From Acidimicrobiaceae bacterium (GTDB lineage: Bacteria; Actinomycetota; Acidimicrobiia; Acidimicrobiales; Aldehydirespiratoraceae), in NCBI GenBank assembly GCA_009837445.1, contig VXTM01000021.1:31438-95437 (forward strand): a DNA stretch of 64,000 nt, in the 5' to 3' direction. Each line of letters opens with the position of its first letter. Within the stretch, counting starts at the first letter, position 1. Both the position numbers and the translations under genes were made by a program. Below are positions 16,337 to 24,928 of this stretch, piece after piece. The notes under the pieces were generated by a model. It saw nothing but the letters and a program-made list of their open reading frames with translations, had not been told where the DNA came from and ran no database searches.

Positions 16337-17554
16337 ATGGCAGCCCAGATCTCTCCAGACAGCGTGTGGGTCCTCGGCGCCCACATGACCCGCTTCGCCC
16401 GCTACGCGGACCGCGACCTGATCGACCTTGCCTCCGAGAGCGCCATGGCCGCGCTGGCCGACGGCGAAGTCACGGTGGGCGACATCGACATCCTGGCGTG
16501 CGGGTCACTGTTCCAGGCCACCGGGGCGGTGGGCCAGCGCATCCAGAAGCAGATCGGCCAGACCGGCGTGCCGGTCTACAACATCTCCAACGCCTGTGCC
16601 ACCGGGGCCACCGCAATCCGAACGGTGATCATGGCCATCAAGGCGGGCGAGGCCCAGATCGGGCTGGCGGTCGGAGCCGAGCAGATGGGCAAGATGGGCC
16701 TGCTGGGCGGCGGCGCCACCAAGAAGGAGAAGAAGGTCTTCGAACCGTCCGGGCGCTACGGCGCGGTGACCGGTGTGGACGGTCATCTGGGCACCGAGAC
16801 CATGCCGGGAGTGTTCGCCCAGGCCGGCATGGCCTACGCCCACAACCACGACGGGGTTGGCTTCGAGCAGTTCGCCCGGGTCGCCTACAAGAACCACCTG
16901 CACTCGACGTTGAACCCGCTGGCCCAGTACCAGAAGGAGTTCTCCATGGACGAGATCCTGGAGTCGCCGATGATGAGCTACCCCAACACGCTGCTGATGT
17001 GCTGCCCGACCGGCGACGGCGCCGCCGCGGTGGTGCTGGTGTCGGGGGAGCGTCTGGCGTCGATGCCGGCCCACGTCCGCAAGCGGGCGGTGAAGGTGTC
17101 GGCGTCGGTGCTGACATCGGACCCCTTCACCGAGGACTGCCAGGTGCAGCCGGACGTCAACACCCTCACCCGCAACGCGGCCGACCAGGCCTACGAGGCG
17201 GCCGGTGTGGGTCCCGCCGATCTCGACCTGGTGGAGCTGCACGACTGCTTCGCCACCGCCGAGCTGATCCACTACGACAACCTCGGGCTGTGCGAGCCGG
17301 GCGGCGCCGGGGACTTCATCGACTCGGGCGGCCCGTTCCGCGACGGCACCACGCCGGTGAACGTCTCCGGCGGGCTGATCTCCAAGGGCCACCCCATCGG
17401 GGCCACCGGCGTGGCCAACGTCTACGAGATCACCACGCACCTGAGGGGCGAGGCCGGCGACCGCCAGGTTGAGGGGGCCACCGTCGGCCTGGCCCACGTC
17501 ATCGGCCTGGCCTCAGCCTGCGGGGTCCACATCCTCGAGAAGGCCGCCGCCTGA
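16337..17554 (+). CDS. Thiolase family protein (lipid-transfer/SCP-x thiolase type)
   Basis: A 405-residue thiolase-fold enzyme. The nucleophilic cysteine is in NISNACATGATAIR (about residue 86), with LVELHDCFATAEL further on and the C-terminal active-site block GGLISKGHPIGATGVANVYE. The HDCF sequence and length match the SCP-x/lipid-transfer thiolase subgroup rather than classical acetyl-CoA acetyltransferases. With the DUF35 protein upstream it probably forms a hetero-oligomer acting on a bulky acyl-CoA. GGGAGG precedes ATG 16337. The substrate cannot be read from sequence. Confidence 0.92.
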   Translation: MAAQISPDSVWVLGAHMTRFARYADRDLIDLASESAMAALADGEVTVGDIDILACGSLFQATGAVGQRIQKQIGQTGVPVYNISNACATGATAIRTVIMAIKAGEAQIGLAVGAEQMGKMGLLGGGATKKEKKVFEPSGRYGAVTGVDGHLGTETMPGVFAQAGMAYAHNHDGVGFEQFARVAYKNHLHSTLNPLAQYQKEFSMDEILESPMMSYPNTLLMCCPTGDGAAAVVLVSGERLASMPAHVRKRAVKVSASVLTSDPFTEDCQVQPDVNTLTRNAADQAYEAAGVGPADLDLVELHDCFATAELIHYDNLGLCEPGGAGDFIDSGGPFRDGTTPVNVSGGLISKGHPIGATGVANVYEITTHLRGEAGDRQVEGATVGLAHVIGLASACGVHILEKAAA

Positions 17555-17725
17555 ACCGCCAAGCATCCCACCCGGAGCGAGCCCCTATTTGACGTGGATG
17601 GCCACGGCAGCCGACAAGAGCTGACGAGCGCGGTCGCTGCGCCCGTCACCGACCGCACTACCGAGCGTCCACTCCGGACAACGCAAGATCCCGTAGCTCG
17701 CGCCGTTGCGGTTCAGCGCCTCGAC

Positions 17726-20700
17726 ATGAGGCTCTCACGGTGCTGCTCGATCGACCTTGAGGTCTCGCCGTCCACAGATGAGATCCATGCGCTCGCGGGC
17801 GTGCGCAACGACACAGAGGCGACCTACCACTCGTCACAGACGGGACCGAACCTGCGTACACACCTGCGGGCCCTCGACGCCCTGGCCGAGGGGGCCGACT
17901 TCCTAATTGGACACAATGTCATCAAATTCGATCTGCCGTACCTGCGCGCCGCGCAGCCCGACCTGCGTCTGCTCAAGCTGCCGGTCATCGACACGTTGTG
18001 GCTGAACCCCCTCGCGTTCCCCCGATTCCCCTATCACCACTTGGTGAAGCACTACCGGGAAGGGGACCTCAGGCGCCACACTCGAAACGACCCCGAACTG
18101 GACGCCCGCCTCGCCCTCAAGGCGTTTCAGAACCAGCAGGAGGCGCTGCTCGACGCGGAACCGAGTCTGGTAGCCGCATGGCACTGGCTGTGCACCGGTC
18201 CGGACCACCCGGGCTTCGACATGTTCTTCGAGGCGCTGCGCCGCTCGCCGAGACCCTCTGAGGCGGAGGGGCGCAGGGCCGTCGGGGAGCGCCTCGACGG
18301 TGTCGCCTGCGCCACACAGGCACGCAGCGTCATCGCGTCAGACACTGAGCACGGCTGGTCGCTGGCGTACGCTCTGGCGTGGCTGTCGGTGTGTGGCGGC
18401 AACTCGGTGATGCCGCCGTGGGTCCGCCACCAGTTCCCGGAGGCCGGGAAGTTGGTCCGGCGCCTGCGCGACACCGCCTGCGCTGATCCAGCTTGCAGTT
18501 GGTGTAGAAGCCGCCACGACGCCCGCAGTGAACTCAAGCGCTTCTTCGAATTCGACGGCTACCGGTCCGAACCCTCCGACAAGCACGGACGTCCGCTGCA
18601 ACAGGCCATCGTTGAGGCCGCCATGGGCGGCGAGCATGTGCTTGGCATCCTTCCCACCGGCACTGGCAAGTCGATCTGCTACCAGGTGCCGGCGCTGTCC
18701 CGATACGACAAGACCGGAGCGCTGACCGTGGTGATCTCACCGCTGGTTGCGCTCATGGCCGATCAGGTCGCCGGGCTCGAAGCCAAGGGGATCACGTCTT
18801 GCGTCGCGATCAGCGGCATGCTCACGATGCCCGAGCGCGCTGATGCCCTCAAGCGGCTCAGGCTCGGCGATGCCGCCATCGTTCTGTGCTCCCCGGAACA
18901 ACTCCGCAGCGTGTCGCTGCGCCGTGCGCTCGACCAGCGCGAGATCGGTGCCTGGGTGCTTGACGAGGCCCACTGCCTCTCGAAGTGGGGCCATGACTTC
19001 CGGCCCGACTACCGGTATGTGGGCCGCTTCATCCGCGAGAGGGCCCAGGAAGGCGTGATACCGCCTGTCCTTTGCCTAACCGCCACCGCAAAGCCGGATG
19101 TCCGGTCCGAGATCGTCGACTACTTCCGCGAGCAGCTCAATGTCGAGATGCGGGTGTTCGACGGCGGCAGCAAGCGGACGAACCTCGAGTTCGAGGTGGT
19201 GCCGACGAGCGAGGCAGTCAAGCTCCACGACATCCACCTGATCCTGGAGCAGCACCTGTCACCCGATACTGAGGGTGGGGCGATCGTCTACTGCGCGACG
19301 CGGCGTCACACAGAGGTGGTGGCGGGCTTCCTCGCTGAGAAGGGTATGAGAGCGGACCGCTTCCACGCCGGCCTCCAGCCCGAGGACAAGCAGGACATCC
19401 AGCGGAGCTTCATCCATGGCGAGTTGCAGGTGATTGCGGCCACCAACGCCTTCGGGATGGGCATCGACAAACCCGACGTGCGGCTTGTGGTCCACGCCGA
19501 CATTCCGTCGTCACTGGAGAACTACCTGCAGGAGGCCGGACGCGCCGGACGGGACCAGCAGAGTGCTCGCTGCGTGCTGCTCTACAGCAAGGATGACGTC
19601 GACCGCCAGTTCAGCATGTCGGCGCGCTCGCGGCTTACGCGCCGGGAGATTCACAGCGTTCTGCGGGCGCTGCGCCGTCTCAGCCGACGGAACAGGGGTG
19701 GCGATGACGAGTTGGTGGCCAGCGTCGGCGAGATCCTCGCCGAAGACGAGAAACATGAGTTCCGGCGGGATTCCATCACCGACGACACCCGCGCCCGCAC
19801 CGCTGTGATGTGGCTCGAGGATGCGCAGTTGTTGAGACGCGACGAGAACAGGGTCAGGGTCTTCGCATCGTCGCTGCGGGTCCGGTCCGTCGCCGAGGCC
19901 CGCCAGAGGCTCCACAGCGCGCCAATCACAGACTCAGAGACCCGGTTCCTCATCAGGATCGTCGAGACGCTCATCGAGTCCGACCCCGATGCCGGAGTCT
20001 CCACCGATCAGCTGATGAGCGTGACGGGCTTGGACAGCCCCGGCGTCAGGAGGGCGCTGTGGCGGCTGGAACAGTTCGGGATCGCCAGCGACGACACCGC
20101 TATCACCGCCTTCGTACATCACGGCGTACCGAACTCGTCGCGAAAGCGGCTCGACCAAGCCTCGGCAGTCGAGCGCGACCTGCTGGACTGGATGCAAGAG
20201 CTGGCACCCGATCTCGGCATCGGCGAGAAGGCGCCGCTGGATCTGCGCGTCGCTTCCCAGCGGCTCCGCGATGCGGGCCACAACGGCGTACGACCAGAAC
20301 AGGTCATCCGGACCCTGCGGGGAGTCGCTCGCGACGGGCACGACGAGGGCGGAAACTCCGGCAGCCTGACCCTGCGGACACTCCACGCCGAGGCCGTCTC
20401 GGTGACACTCAAACGCGAGTGGAGTCCCCTGCGCCGCCTGGCTGACAAACGCAGAAACGGCGCTTCGAGGCTGCTGGAGTTGCTGTTGTCCAAACTGAAG
20501 CAAGGTCAGCGCGGCAACGACATTCTGGTCAAGTCCACGTTGGGCGAGCTGACGCGAGCGATCTGCGACGACCTGGATCTCGCCGCCCGAACAACCGATG
20601 CCCGCAGGCTCATGGAAGGCGCGCTGCTGTGGCTGCACGAGCAGAACGTCATCAGACTGAACAAGGGCCTGACGGTGTTCCGCTCCGCCATGACCATCCG

Positions 20701-22828
20701 CCTCGCGGCGGAGAGGCGGGGCTTCACGAACCAGGACTTCGAGTCGCTCCAGCTCCACTACGAGGAATCGACACGGCAGGTCCATGTGATGGCCGAGTAC
20801 GCCGAGAAAGGGCTGTCGTCCATGGCCGACGCCATCCGGCTGTCACTCGACTACTTCGCTCTCGGAGAGGAAGAGTTCCTCCGTCGCTGGCTCCCGAACA
20901 AGCGCCATGAGATCGCACGCCAGACGACGCCCGAGTCTTGGTTGACGATCGTCGAGTGCCTCAAGAACCCGGATCAGCGCCAGTTGGTCATTGATGACCG
21001 GGAGCAGACCAACGTGCTGGTACTTGCCGGACCCGGCTCCGGCAAGACGCGGGTGCTCGTGCATCGCATTGCCTACCTGGTCCGGGTCCGGCGCGAGGAC
21101 CCGCGCGGGATTCTCGCACTCGCCTACAACCGCCACGCCGCAGTCGAGATCCGCAGCCGGCTCGCCGATCTGATCGGCGAAGACTCACGCCAGGTCACGG
21201 TTCTCACCTGCCACGCGCTAGCGATGCGCCTGGTCGGGGCGAGCTTCTCGGGCGCCGCGGAGACACTCCACAAGGAGGACTTCGAGGACCGGCTCGACCG
21301 AGTGCTCGGCGAGGCCGCCGAACTGCTGCGGGGCGAGGGGCTGGAGCCGGCGGAGGCCGAGGAGGTCCGTGAGCGCCTACTGTCAGGGTTCCGCTGGATT
21401 CTGGTGGACGAGTACCAGGACGTAGATGGCAAGCAGTACGACCTGATCTCCGCTCTGGCCGGGCGGACGCTATCCGAGCCCGATGCGCGGCTGTCGCTCT
21501 TTGCGGTCGGCGACGACGACCAAAACATCTACTCGTTCAGTGGTGCATCGGTGGAGTACATCCGGCGCTTCGAAGCGGACTACAAGGCCAAGCCCGCATA
21601 CCTGTTGGACAACTACCGGTCCACCCGCCACATCATCGACGCCTCGAACGCCGTCATCGAAGAGGCGCACGAGCGGATGAAGGTCAACCACCCCATCCGC
21701 GTCGACCGGGCGCGGGCTCAAGCACCCGCCGGCGGCGAGTGGGCCGACCTTGATCCGGTCGGCCGCGGCCGGGTGCAGGTCCTTCAGCCCGGAAGCGGGC
21801 TGATCCGTCAGACGCAGGCCGCGCTCGCCGAGCTGAAGCGATTGTCGGGCCTCAATGCCCGGTGGAACTGGTCGAAGTGCGCGGTGATCGCCCGCGGCTG
21901 GAAGTACCTGGAGCCGATTCGCGGCTTGTGCGACCTCGAAGGGATCCCCTGGCAGCTGGCGAGGGACGACCATTTGAGTGTCTGGCAGCTGCGCGAGACC
22001 CAGTCCTTGGTGGGCTGGCTTCGATCCCGCCAGTCAGCCATCTTGCGGAACTCGGAAGCGCGCGATTGGCTGCACCGGCAGGCGGAGGGGCGTTGGATCG
22101 ATCTGCTGAAGCAGGCGGTGCAGGAGCATGACCAGGAGGCCGGCGACGCCGAGACACCCGTCGACTCGTTCGTCGAGTGGCTCGCCGAGTGGAGCCGCGA
22201 CGCTCGCCGGCGCCAACACGGCCTGTTGCTTACCAGCGCGCACAAGGCCAAGGGTCGCGAGTTCGACCACGCCGTCGTCCTCGACGGAGGTTGGGAACGC
22301 ACCGGAACGGACGAGGATCCCGATGCGTCAAGGCGCCTCTACTACGTCGCCATGACTCGGGCACGCCTGACCCTGACCCTGACCAGCATGGGATCGCTCA
22401 ATCCCTACATCGAGCGGCTACTGGGCCATCGGTCGGTGCTTCGGCGCGAACCGGCCGCGCTCCCCGAGCCGCCAGCAGCGGCGCGCCAGACCTGTCTCAG
22501 GCTCGGTCTTGGCGACGTCTTCATCAGCTTCGCTGGCTACAGGTCTCGGGGTCGGGTCCACCGAGCTATCGCCGGCCTTACACCGGGCGACGACTTGGGT
22601 CTGGACGACAGCGAGAAGCCGTGGCGCCTGCTTGACCAGAGGGGCGTCGCAGTGGGTCGCCTCGCAAGCGGATTTACACCCCCGGAGGGCATGCGCTGTG
22701 TCAAGGCGACCGTGTATGCCGTAGTGACCCGCCGCCGCGAGCAGTCGGCACCCGAGTATCAGGAGCGCCTCAAGTGCGACCGCTGGGAGGTTGTGCTGCC
22801 CGAACTGATCTTCGAGCCCGCATCGTAG
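17726..22828 (+). CDS. DEDD exonuclease-RecQ helicase-UvrD helicase triple fusion
   Basis: A 1700-residue protein joining three nucleic-acid machines. Residues 1-140: exonuclease-like fold with D10/E12 (SIDLEV), H63/N64/D69 (LIGHNVIKFDLPYL) and D126 (NDPELDARLA); Asn121 stands where DEDDh enzymes have His. Residues about 270-650: RecQ SF2 helicase with GILPTGTGKS, LDEAHCLSKWGHDFRP and YLQEAGRAGRDQ. About 650-1000: winged-helix-like linker. About 1090-1560: UvrD/Rep SF1 helicase with VLAGPGSGKTR, ILVDEYQDVDGKQYD, VGDDDQNIYSFSGA, TSAHKAKGREFD and RRLYYVAMTRAR. ATG 17726 is chosen because the exonuclease starts there; GTG 17594 gives 44 extra unconserved residues. Role in repair or defence is inferred. 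Confidence 0.92.
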   Translation: MRLSRCCSIDLEVSPSTDEIHALAGVRNDTEATYHSSQTGPNLRTHLRALDALAEGADFLIGHNVIKFDLPYLRAAQPDLRLLKLPVIDTLWLNPLAFPRFPYHHLVKHYREGDLRRHTRNDPELDARLALKAFQNQQEALLDAEPSLVAAWHWLCTGPDHPGFDMFFEALRRSPRPSEAEGRRAVGERLDGVACATQARSVIASDTEHGWSLAYALAWLSVCGGNSVMPPWVRHQFPEAGKLVRRLRDTACADPACSWCRSRHDARSELKRFFEFDGYRSEPSDKHGRPLQQAIVEAAMGGEHVLGILPTGTGKSICYQVPALSRYDKTGALTVVISPLVALMADQVAGLEAKGITSCVAISGMLTMPERADALKRLRLGDAAIVLCSPEQLRSVSLRRALDQREIGAWVLDEAHCLSKWGHDFRPDYRYVGRFIRERAQEGVIPPVLCLTATAKPDVRSEIVDYFREQLNVEMRVFDGGSKRTNLEFEVVPTSEAVKLHDIHLILEQHLSPDTEGGAIVYCATRRHTEVVAGFLAEKGMRADRFHAGLQPEDKQDIQRSFIHGELQVIAATNAFGMGIDKPDVRLVVHADIPSSLENYLQEAGRAGRDQQSARCVLLYSKDDVDRQFSMSARSRLTRREIHSVLRALRRLSRRNRGGDDELVASVGEILAEDEKHEFRRDSITDDTRARTAVMWLEDAQLLRRDENRVRVFASSLRVRSVAEARQRLHSAPITDSETRFLIRIVETLIESDPDAGVSTDQLMSVTGLDSPGVRRALWRLEQFGIASDDTAITAFVHHGVPNSSRKRLDQASAVERDLLDWMQELAPDLGIGEKAPLDLRVASQRLRDAGHNGVRPEQVIRTLRGVARDGHDEGGNSGSLTLRTLHAEAVSVTLKREWSPLRRLADKRRNGASRLLELLLSKLKQGQRGNDILVKSTLGELTRAICDDLDLAARTTDARRLMEGALLWLHEQNVIRLNKGLTVFRSAMTIRLAAERRGFTNQDFESLQLHYEESTRQVHVMAEYAEKGLSSMADAIRLSLDYFALGEEEFLRRWLPNKRHEIARQTTPESWLTIVECLKNPDQRQLVIDDREQTNVLVLAGPGSGKTRVLVHRIAYLVRVRREDPRGILALAYNRHAAVEIRSRLADLIGEDSRQVTVLTCHALAMRLVGASFSGAAETLHKEDFEDRLDRVLGEAAELLRGEGLEPAEAEEVRERLLSGFRWILVDEYQDVDGKQYDLISALAGRTLSEPDARLSLFAVGDDDQNIYSFSGASVEYIRRFEADYKAKPAYLLDNYRSTRHIIDASNAVIEEAHERMKVNHPIRVDRARAQAPAGGEWADLDPVGRGRVQVLQPGSGLIRQTQAALAELKRLSGLNARWNWSKCAVIARGWKYLEPIRGLCDLEGIPWQLARDDHLSVWQLRETQSLVGWLRSRQSAILRNSEARDWLHRQAEGRWIDLLKQAVQEHDQEAGDAETPVDSFVEWLAEWSRDARRRQHGLLLTSAHKAKGREFDHAVVLDGGWERTGTDEDPDASRRLYYVAMTRARLTLTLTSMGSLNPYIERLLGHRSVLRREPAALPEPPAAARQTCLRLGLGDVFISFAGYRSRGRVHRAIAGLTPGDDLGLDDSEKPWRLLDQRGVAVGRLASGFTPPEGMRCVKATVYAVVTRRREQSAPEYQERLKCDRWEVVLPELIFEPAS

Positions 22829-22843
22829 GAGCGTGCAACGCTC
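22829..22843 (+). terminator. Short hairpin after the RecQ-UvrD gene
   Basis: GAGCGT and ACGCTC flank a 3-nt loop directly after the stop codon. The stem is only 6 bp and no T-run follows, so termination is uncertain. Confidence 0.35.
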
Positions 22844-22902
22844 GACTGGACTTCGATTAATCCGGATCGGTCGAGATCGCAGCACTAGCTGAGAGGGCTC
22901 CG

Positions 22903-22908
22903 TAGGAT
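22903..22908 (+). promoter_or_regulatory. Putative -10 element for the VOC gene
   Basis: TAGGAT ends six bases before ATG 22915 with no ribosome binding site, fitting a leaderless transcript. Confidence 0.5.
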
Positions 22909-22914
22909 CTGACG

Positions 22915-23280
22915 ATGACCGTCGTTGGGATCGACCATGTTCAGCTGGCGATGCCCGAGGGTGGCGAGGCGTCCGCGCAGGAGTTCTACGAGGGTCTACT
23001 CGGCCTCACACGGGTGCCAAAGCCTCCCCATCTGGAGCGGCGAGGTGGCTGCTGGTTCGAGAATGACTGCGTCAAGGTCCACCTCGGCGTGGATGCCGAC
23101 TTTCGGCCGGCCCGCAAGGCCCATCCCGCCCTCGTAGTGGACGGCTTGGATCGCCTGGTTGAGCGTCTGCGGGCGGCCGGTGTCGCGGTCCGCGATGACG
23201 AGGCGCTGGAGACACATCGCAGGGCGTATGCCGATGATCCGTTCGGCAATCGCATCGAGTTGCTCGAGTCCGTCGAATAG
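22915..23280 (+). CDS. VOC superfamily (glyoxalase/bleomycin resistance-like) protein
   Basis: A 121-residue single vicinal-oxygen-chelate domain: IDHVQLAMP at the N-terminus (first metal-ligand His), AQEFYEGLLGLTRVPKP, VKVHLGVD in the middle and the C-terminal FGNRIELLES with the metal-ligand Glu. Members isomerise, cleave or bind small molecules (glyoxalase I, dioxygenases, resistance proteins). The GNRIELLE ending is typical of actinobacterial uncharacterised VOC enzymes. It sits between the helicase fusion and the HNH nuclease; function is unknown. Confidence 0.88.
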   Translation: MTVVGIDHVQLAMPEGGEASAQEFYEGLLGLTRVPKPPHLERRGGCWFENDCVKVHLGVDADFRPARKAHPALVVDGLDRLVERLRAAGVAVRDDEALETHRRAYADDPFGNRIELLESVE

Positions 23281-23330
23281 CCGAGGCCCAATGGCCCCGA
23301 CGACCGGCACTGGCCAGCCGAGGATCGCGC

Positions 23331-23345
23331 AATTCTCGGAGAATT
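23331..23345. promoter_or_regulatory. AT-rich perfect dyad upstream of the HNH gene
   Basis: AATTCTCGGAGAATT has perfect 7-bp arms around one central base. It opens an unusually AT-rich stretch (23331-23377) that also includes TAATAT (23354-23359) as a possible -10 and the arms TTTCAT/ATGAAA (23344-23349 and 23370-23375). Likely an operator or a recognition site. Confidence 0.5.
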
Positions 23346-23376
23346 TCATAGAATAATATTGAGAAATCCATGAAAA

Positions 23377-23400
23377 TGGGGGATAGATGTCATACCCCCA
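23377..23400 (+). promoter_or_regulatory. Stem-loop just before the HNH gene start
   Basis: TGGGGG and CCCCCA form a perfect 6-bp stem around a 12-nt loop, ending 15 bases before ATG 23416 (9 before GTG 23410). In the mRNA it would mask the start region; as DNA it could bind a dimeric protein. Confidence 0.4.
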
Positions 23401-23415
23401 TGGGATGCTGTGTTC

Positions 23416-24831
23416 ATGTTGATCGAAGCCGCTCGACGGGCCGAAGCCGCGGTGAAGGAGATGCTGTCCTTCGCCCACGACGGATCCGCCACGACTGACG
23501 AGTTTCGCGACGCCCTGGAGATCACGGAATCCTTCGTGAGGATCGCCTCGGCCTTCCAAACCTCGGCCGCGGCCGCGGTGGCCGGGCGCGAGCAGCACGG
23601 CGACGGGGGTGCGGAGGTACTGGCCACCAGCACCGGCCTTTCGCGGCCGGAGGCTCACAGCCGCGTCAAGACGGCTGAGGCGTTGCGGGACGTTCCGGCA
23701 GCGCGCCAGGCGGTCGAATCGGGGCGGGTGTCGCCGGCCAACGCCAGGCGTCTTGCGGATGCGATCGACAAGGCGGGCGCGAAGGCCGTCGGCGACGACG
23801 GCGGTCTGCTGGCCAACGCCGAGTCAATGCGGCCTGAGCAGTTCAGCCGCGAGGCCCGGCGTTGGGTGGTCACTCGCGAGGACGACGGCGGGGAGTCCGA
23901 GCATCGGCGCCAGAGAGCGCGGCGCCATGTGCGCCTCCGAAACGCAGACGACGGCATGGTCCACCTCTACGGCGAGTTCGACGCCGCGACAGGTCAGCGA
24001 ATCGGCAACCGGCTTCGGGCGGAGGCCAGCCGCATGCACGAGGCCGACAAGAGGGCGGCGGCAGGCTCGGGCTCCGATCGCCAAACGTTCGCCCAGTGCA
24101 TGGCCGACGCCCTCGACAACCTCACCGCCGGCAACGCAGCGAGTGACGGCAAGGGCAAGCCCATCGCTGACATCTGCGTAGTCGCGCACGTCGACAACGA
24201 GACCGGCAACCTCATCGCCGAGCTACCCGACGGCGACAGGCTGCCCCCGGCGGTGCTCGAGGAGTTCGCCTGCAACGCCAAGTTCACGGGGGTCGTCTAT
24301 GACCGCAAGGGCAAGCCGATCTGGCGGGCCGAGTCCTGCCGCACCGCCACCGAAGCACAGCGGCAGATCCTTCTCGCCCGTTACGGAGGCTGCTTTCATT
24401 GCGCGGCCCACCCCGCGCTGTGCCAGGTCCACCACATCAGACCGGTATCGCAGGGCGGGTCCACAAAGATCTCCAACATGGTCCCGGTCTGCTGGCACTG
24501 CCACCAGAGGATCCACCACCACAAGTGGCAGATTCGCACGACCAACGGCGTGCATACCCTGCACCCGCCCGGCCGAGTCCACTGCGGACCCGCCCACGCC
24601 CCCGACGAACCCGTCTTGCACCTGCCCGGCATCACCCCAGACGCTGTGCAGCCTCGGCCCGAAGCCACCGATGACGCTCCCGAGTCGCAGGAACGGCATC
24701 CGCCCCGCATCGCCCATGCCCCTGACCCGCCGCCTGAGCCTCTCGGTTCCTGGCCCGAACCATGCGGCGCCCGGGCTGGTCCCGCGGCGGCCCGGGCCGC
24801 TCTCCGGGATGCCAGGGTCGGGAGCGGCTGA
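23416..24831 (+). CDS. DUF222 / HNH endonuclease (13E12 repeat family)
   Basis: A 471-residue actinobacterial DUF222-HNH protein. The helical DUF222 domain occupies residues about 20-310 (LSRPEAHSRVKTAEALRDVPAARQAVESG, then VHLYGEFDAATGQRIGNRL). The nuclease follows at about 325-375: C-x2-C in GCFHCAAHPALCQ, the catalytic VHHIRPVSQGGST, then MVPVCWHCHQRIHH with the second C-x2-C. The final 90 residues are Pro-rich and unconserved. These genes are multicopy in mycobacteria and relatives and behave like selfish or accessory elements; the target is unknown. ATG 23416 is chosen over GTG 23410. Its AT-rich leader contrasts with the gene. Confidence 0.9.
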   Translation: MLIEAARRAEAAVKEMLSFAHDGSATTDEFRDALEITESFVRIASAFQTSAAAAVAGREQHGDGGAEVLATSTGLSRPEAHSRVKTAEALRDVPAARQAVESGRVSPANARRLADAIDKAGAKAVGDDGGLLANAESMRPEQFSREARRWVVTREDDGGESEHRRQRARRHVRLRNADDGMVHLYGEFDAATGQRIGNRLRAEASRMHEADKRAAAGSGSDRQTFAQCMADALDNLTAGNAASDGKGKPIADICVVAHVDNETGNLIAELPDGDRLPPAVLEEFACNAKFTGVVYDRKGKPIWRAESCRTATEAQRQILLARYGGCFHCAAHPALCQVHHIRPVSQGGSTKISNMVPVCWHCHQRIHHHKWQIRTTNGVHTLHPPGRVHCGPAHAPDEPVLHLPGITPDAVQPRPEATDDAPESQERHPPRIAHAPDPPPEPLGSWPEPCGARAGPAAARAALRDARVGSG

Positions 24832-24928
24832 GGCCCCAGACACCTGTCAGCGGAGTATCGGAGCAGCCGGCACCGAGACACGGACAGTCGAGGCTCACGC
24901 CGGCGAGGATCGGGCGGCGAGTGGCCGC

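Noticed and set aside
17594..17725. Upstream GTG extension of the RecQ-UvrD fusion
   Set aside because: The extra 44 residues show no conservation or structure, and neither start has a ribosome binding site; the exonuclease fold begins at the ATG at 17726. Not excluded.
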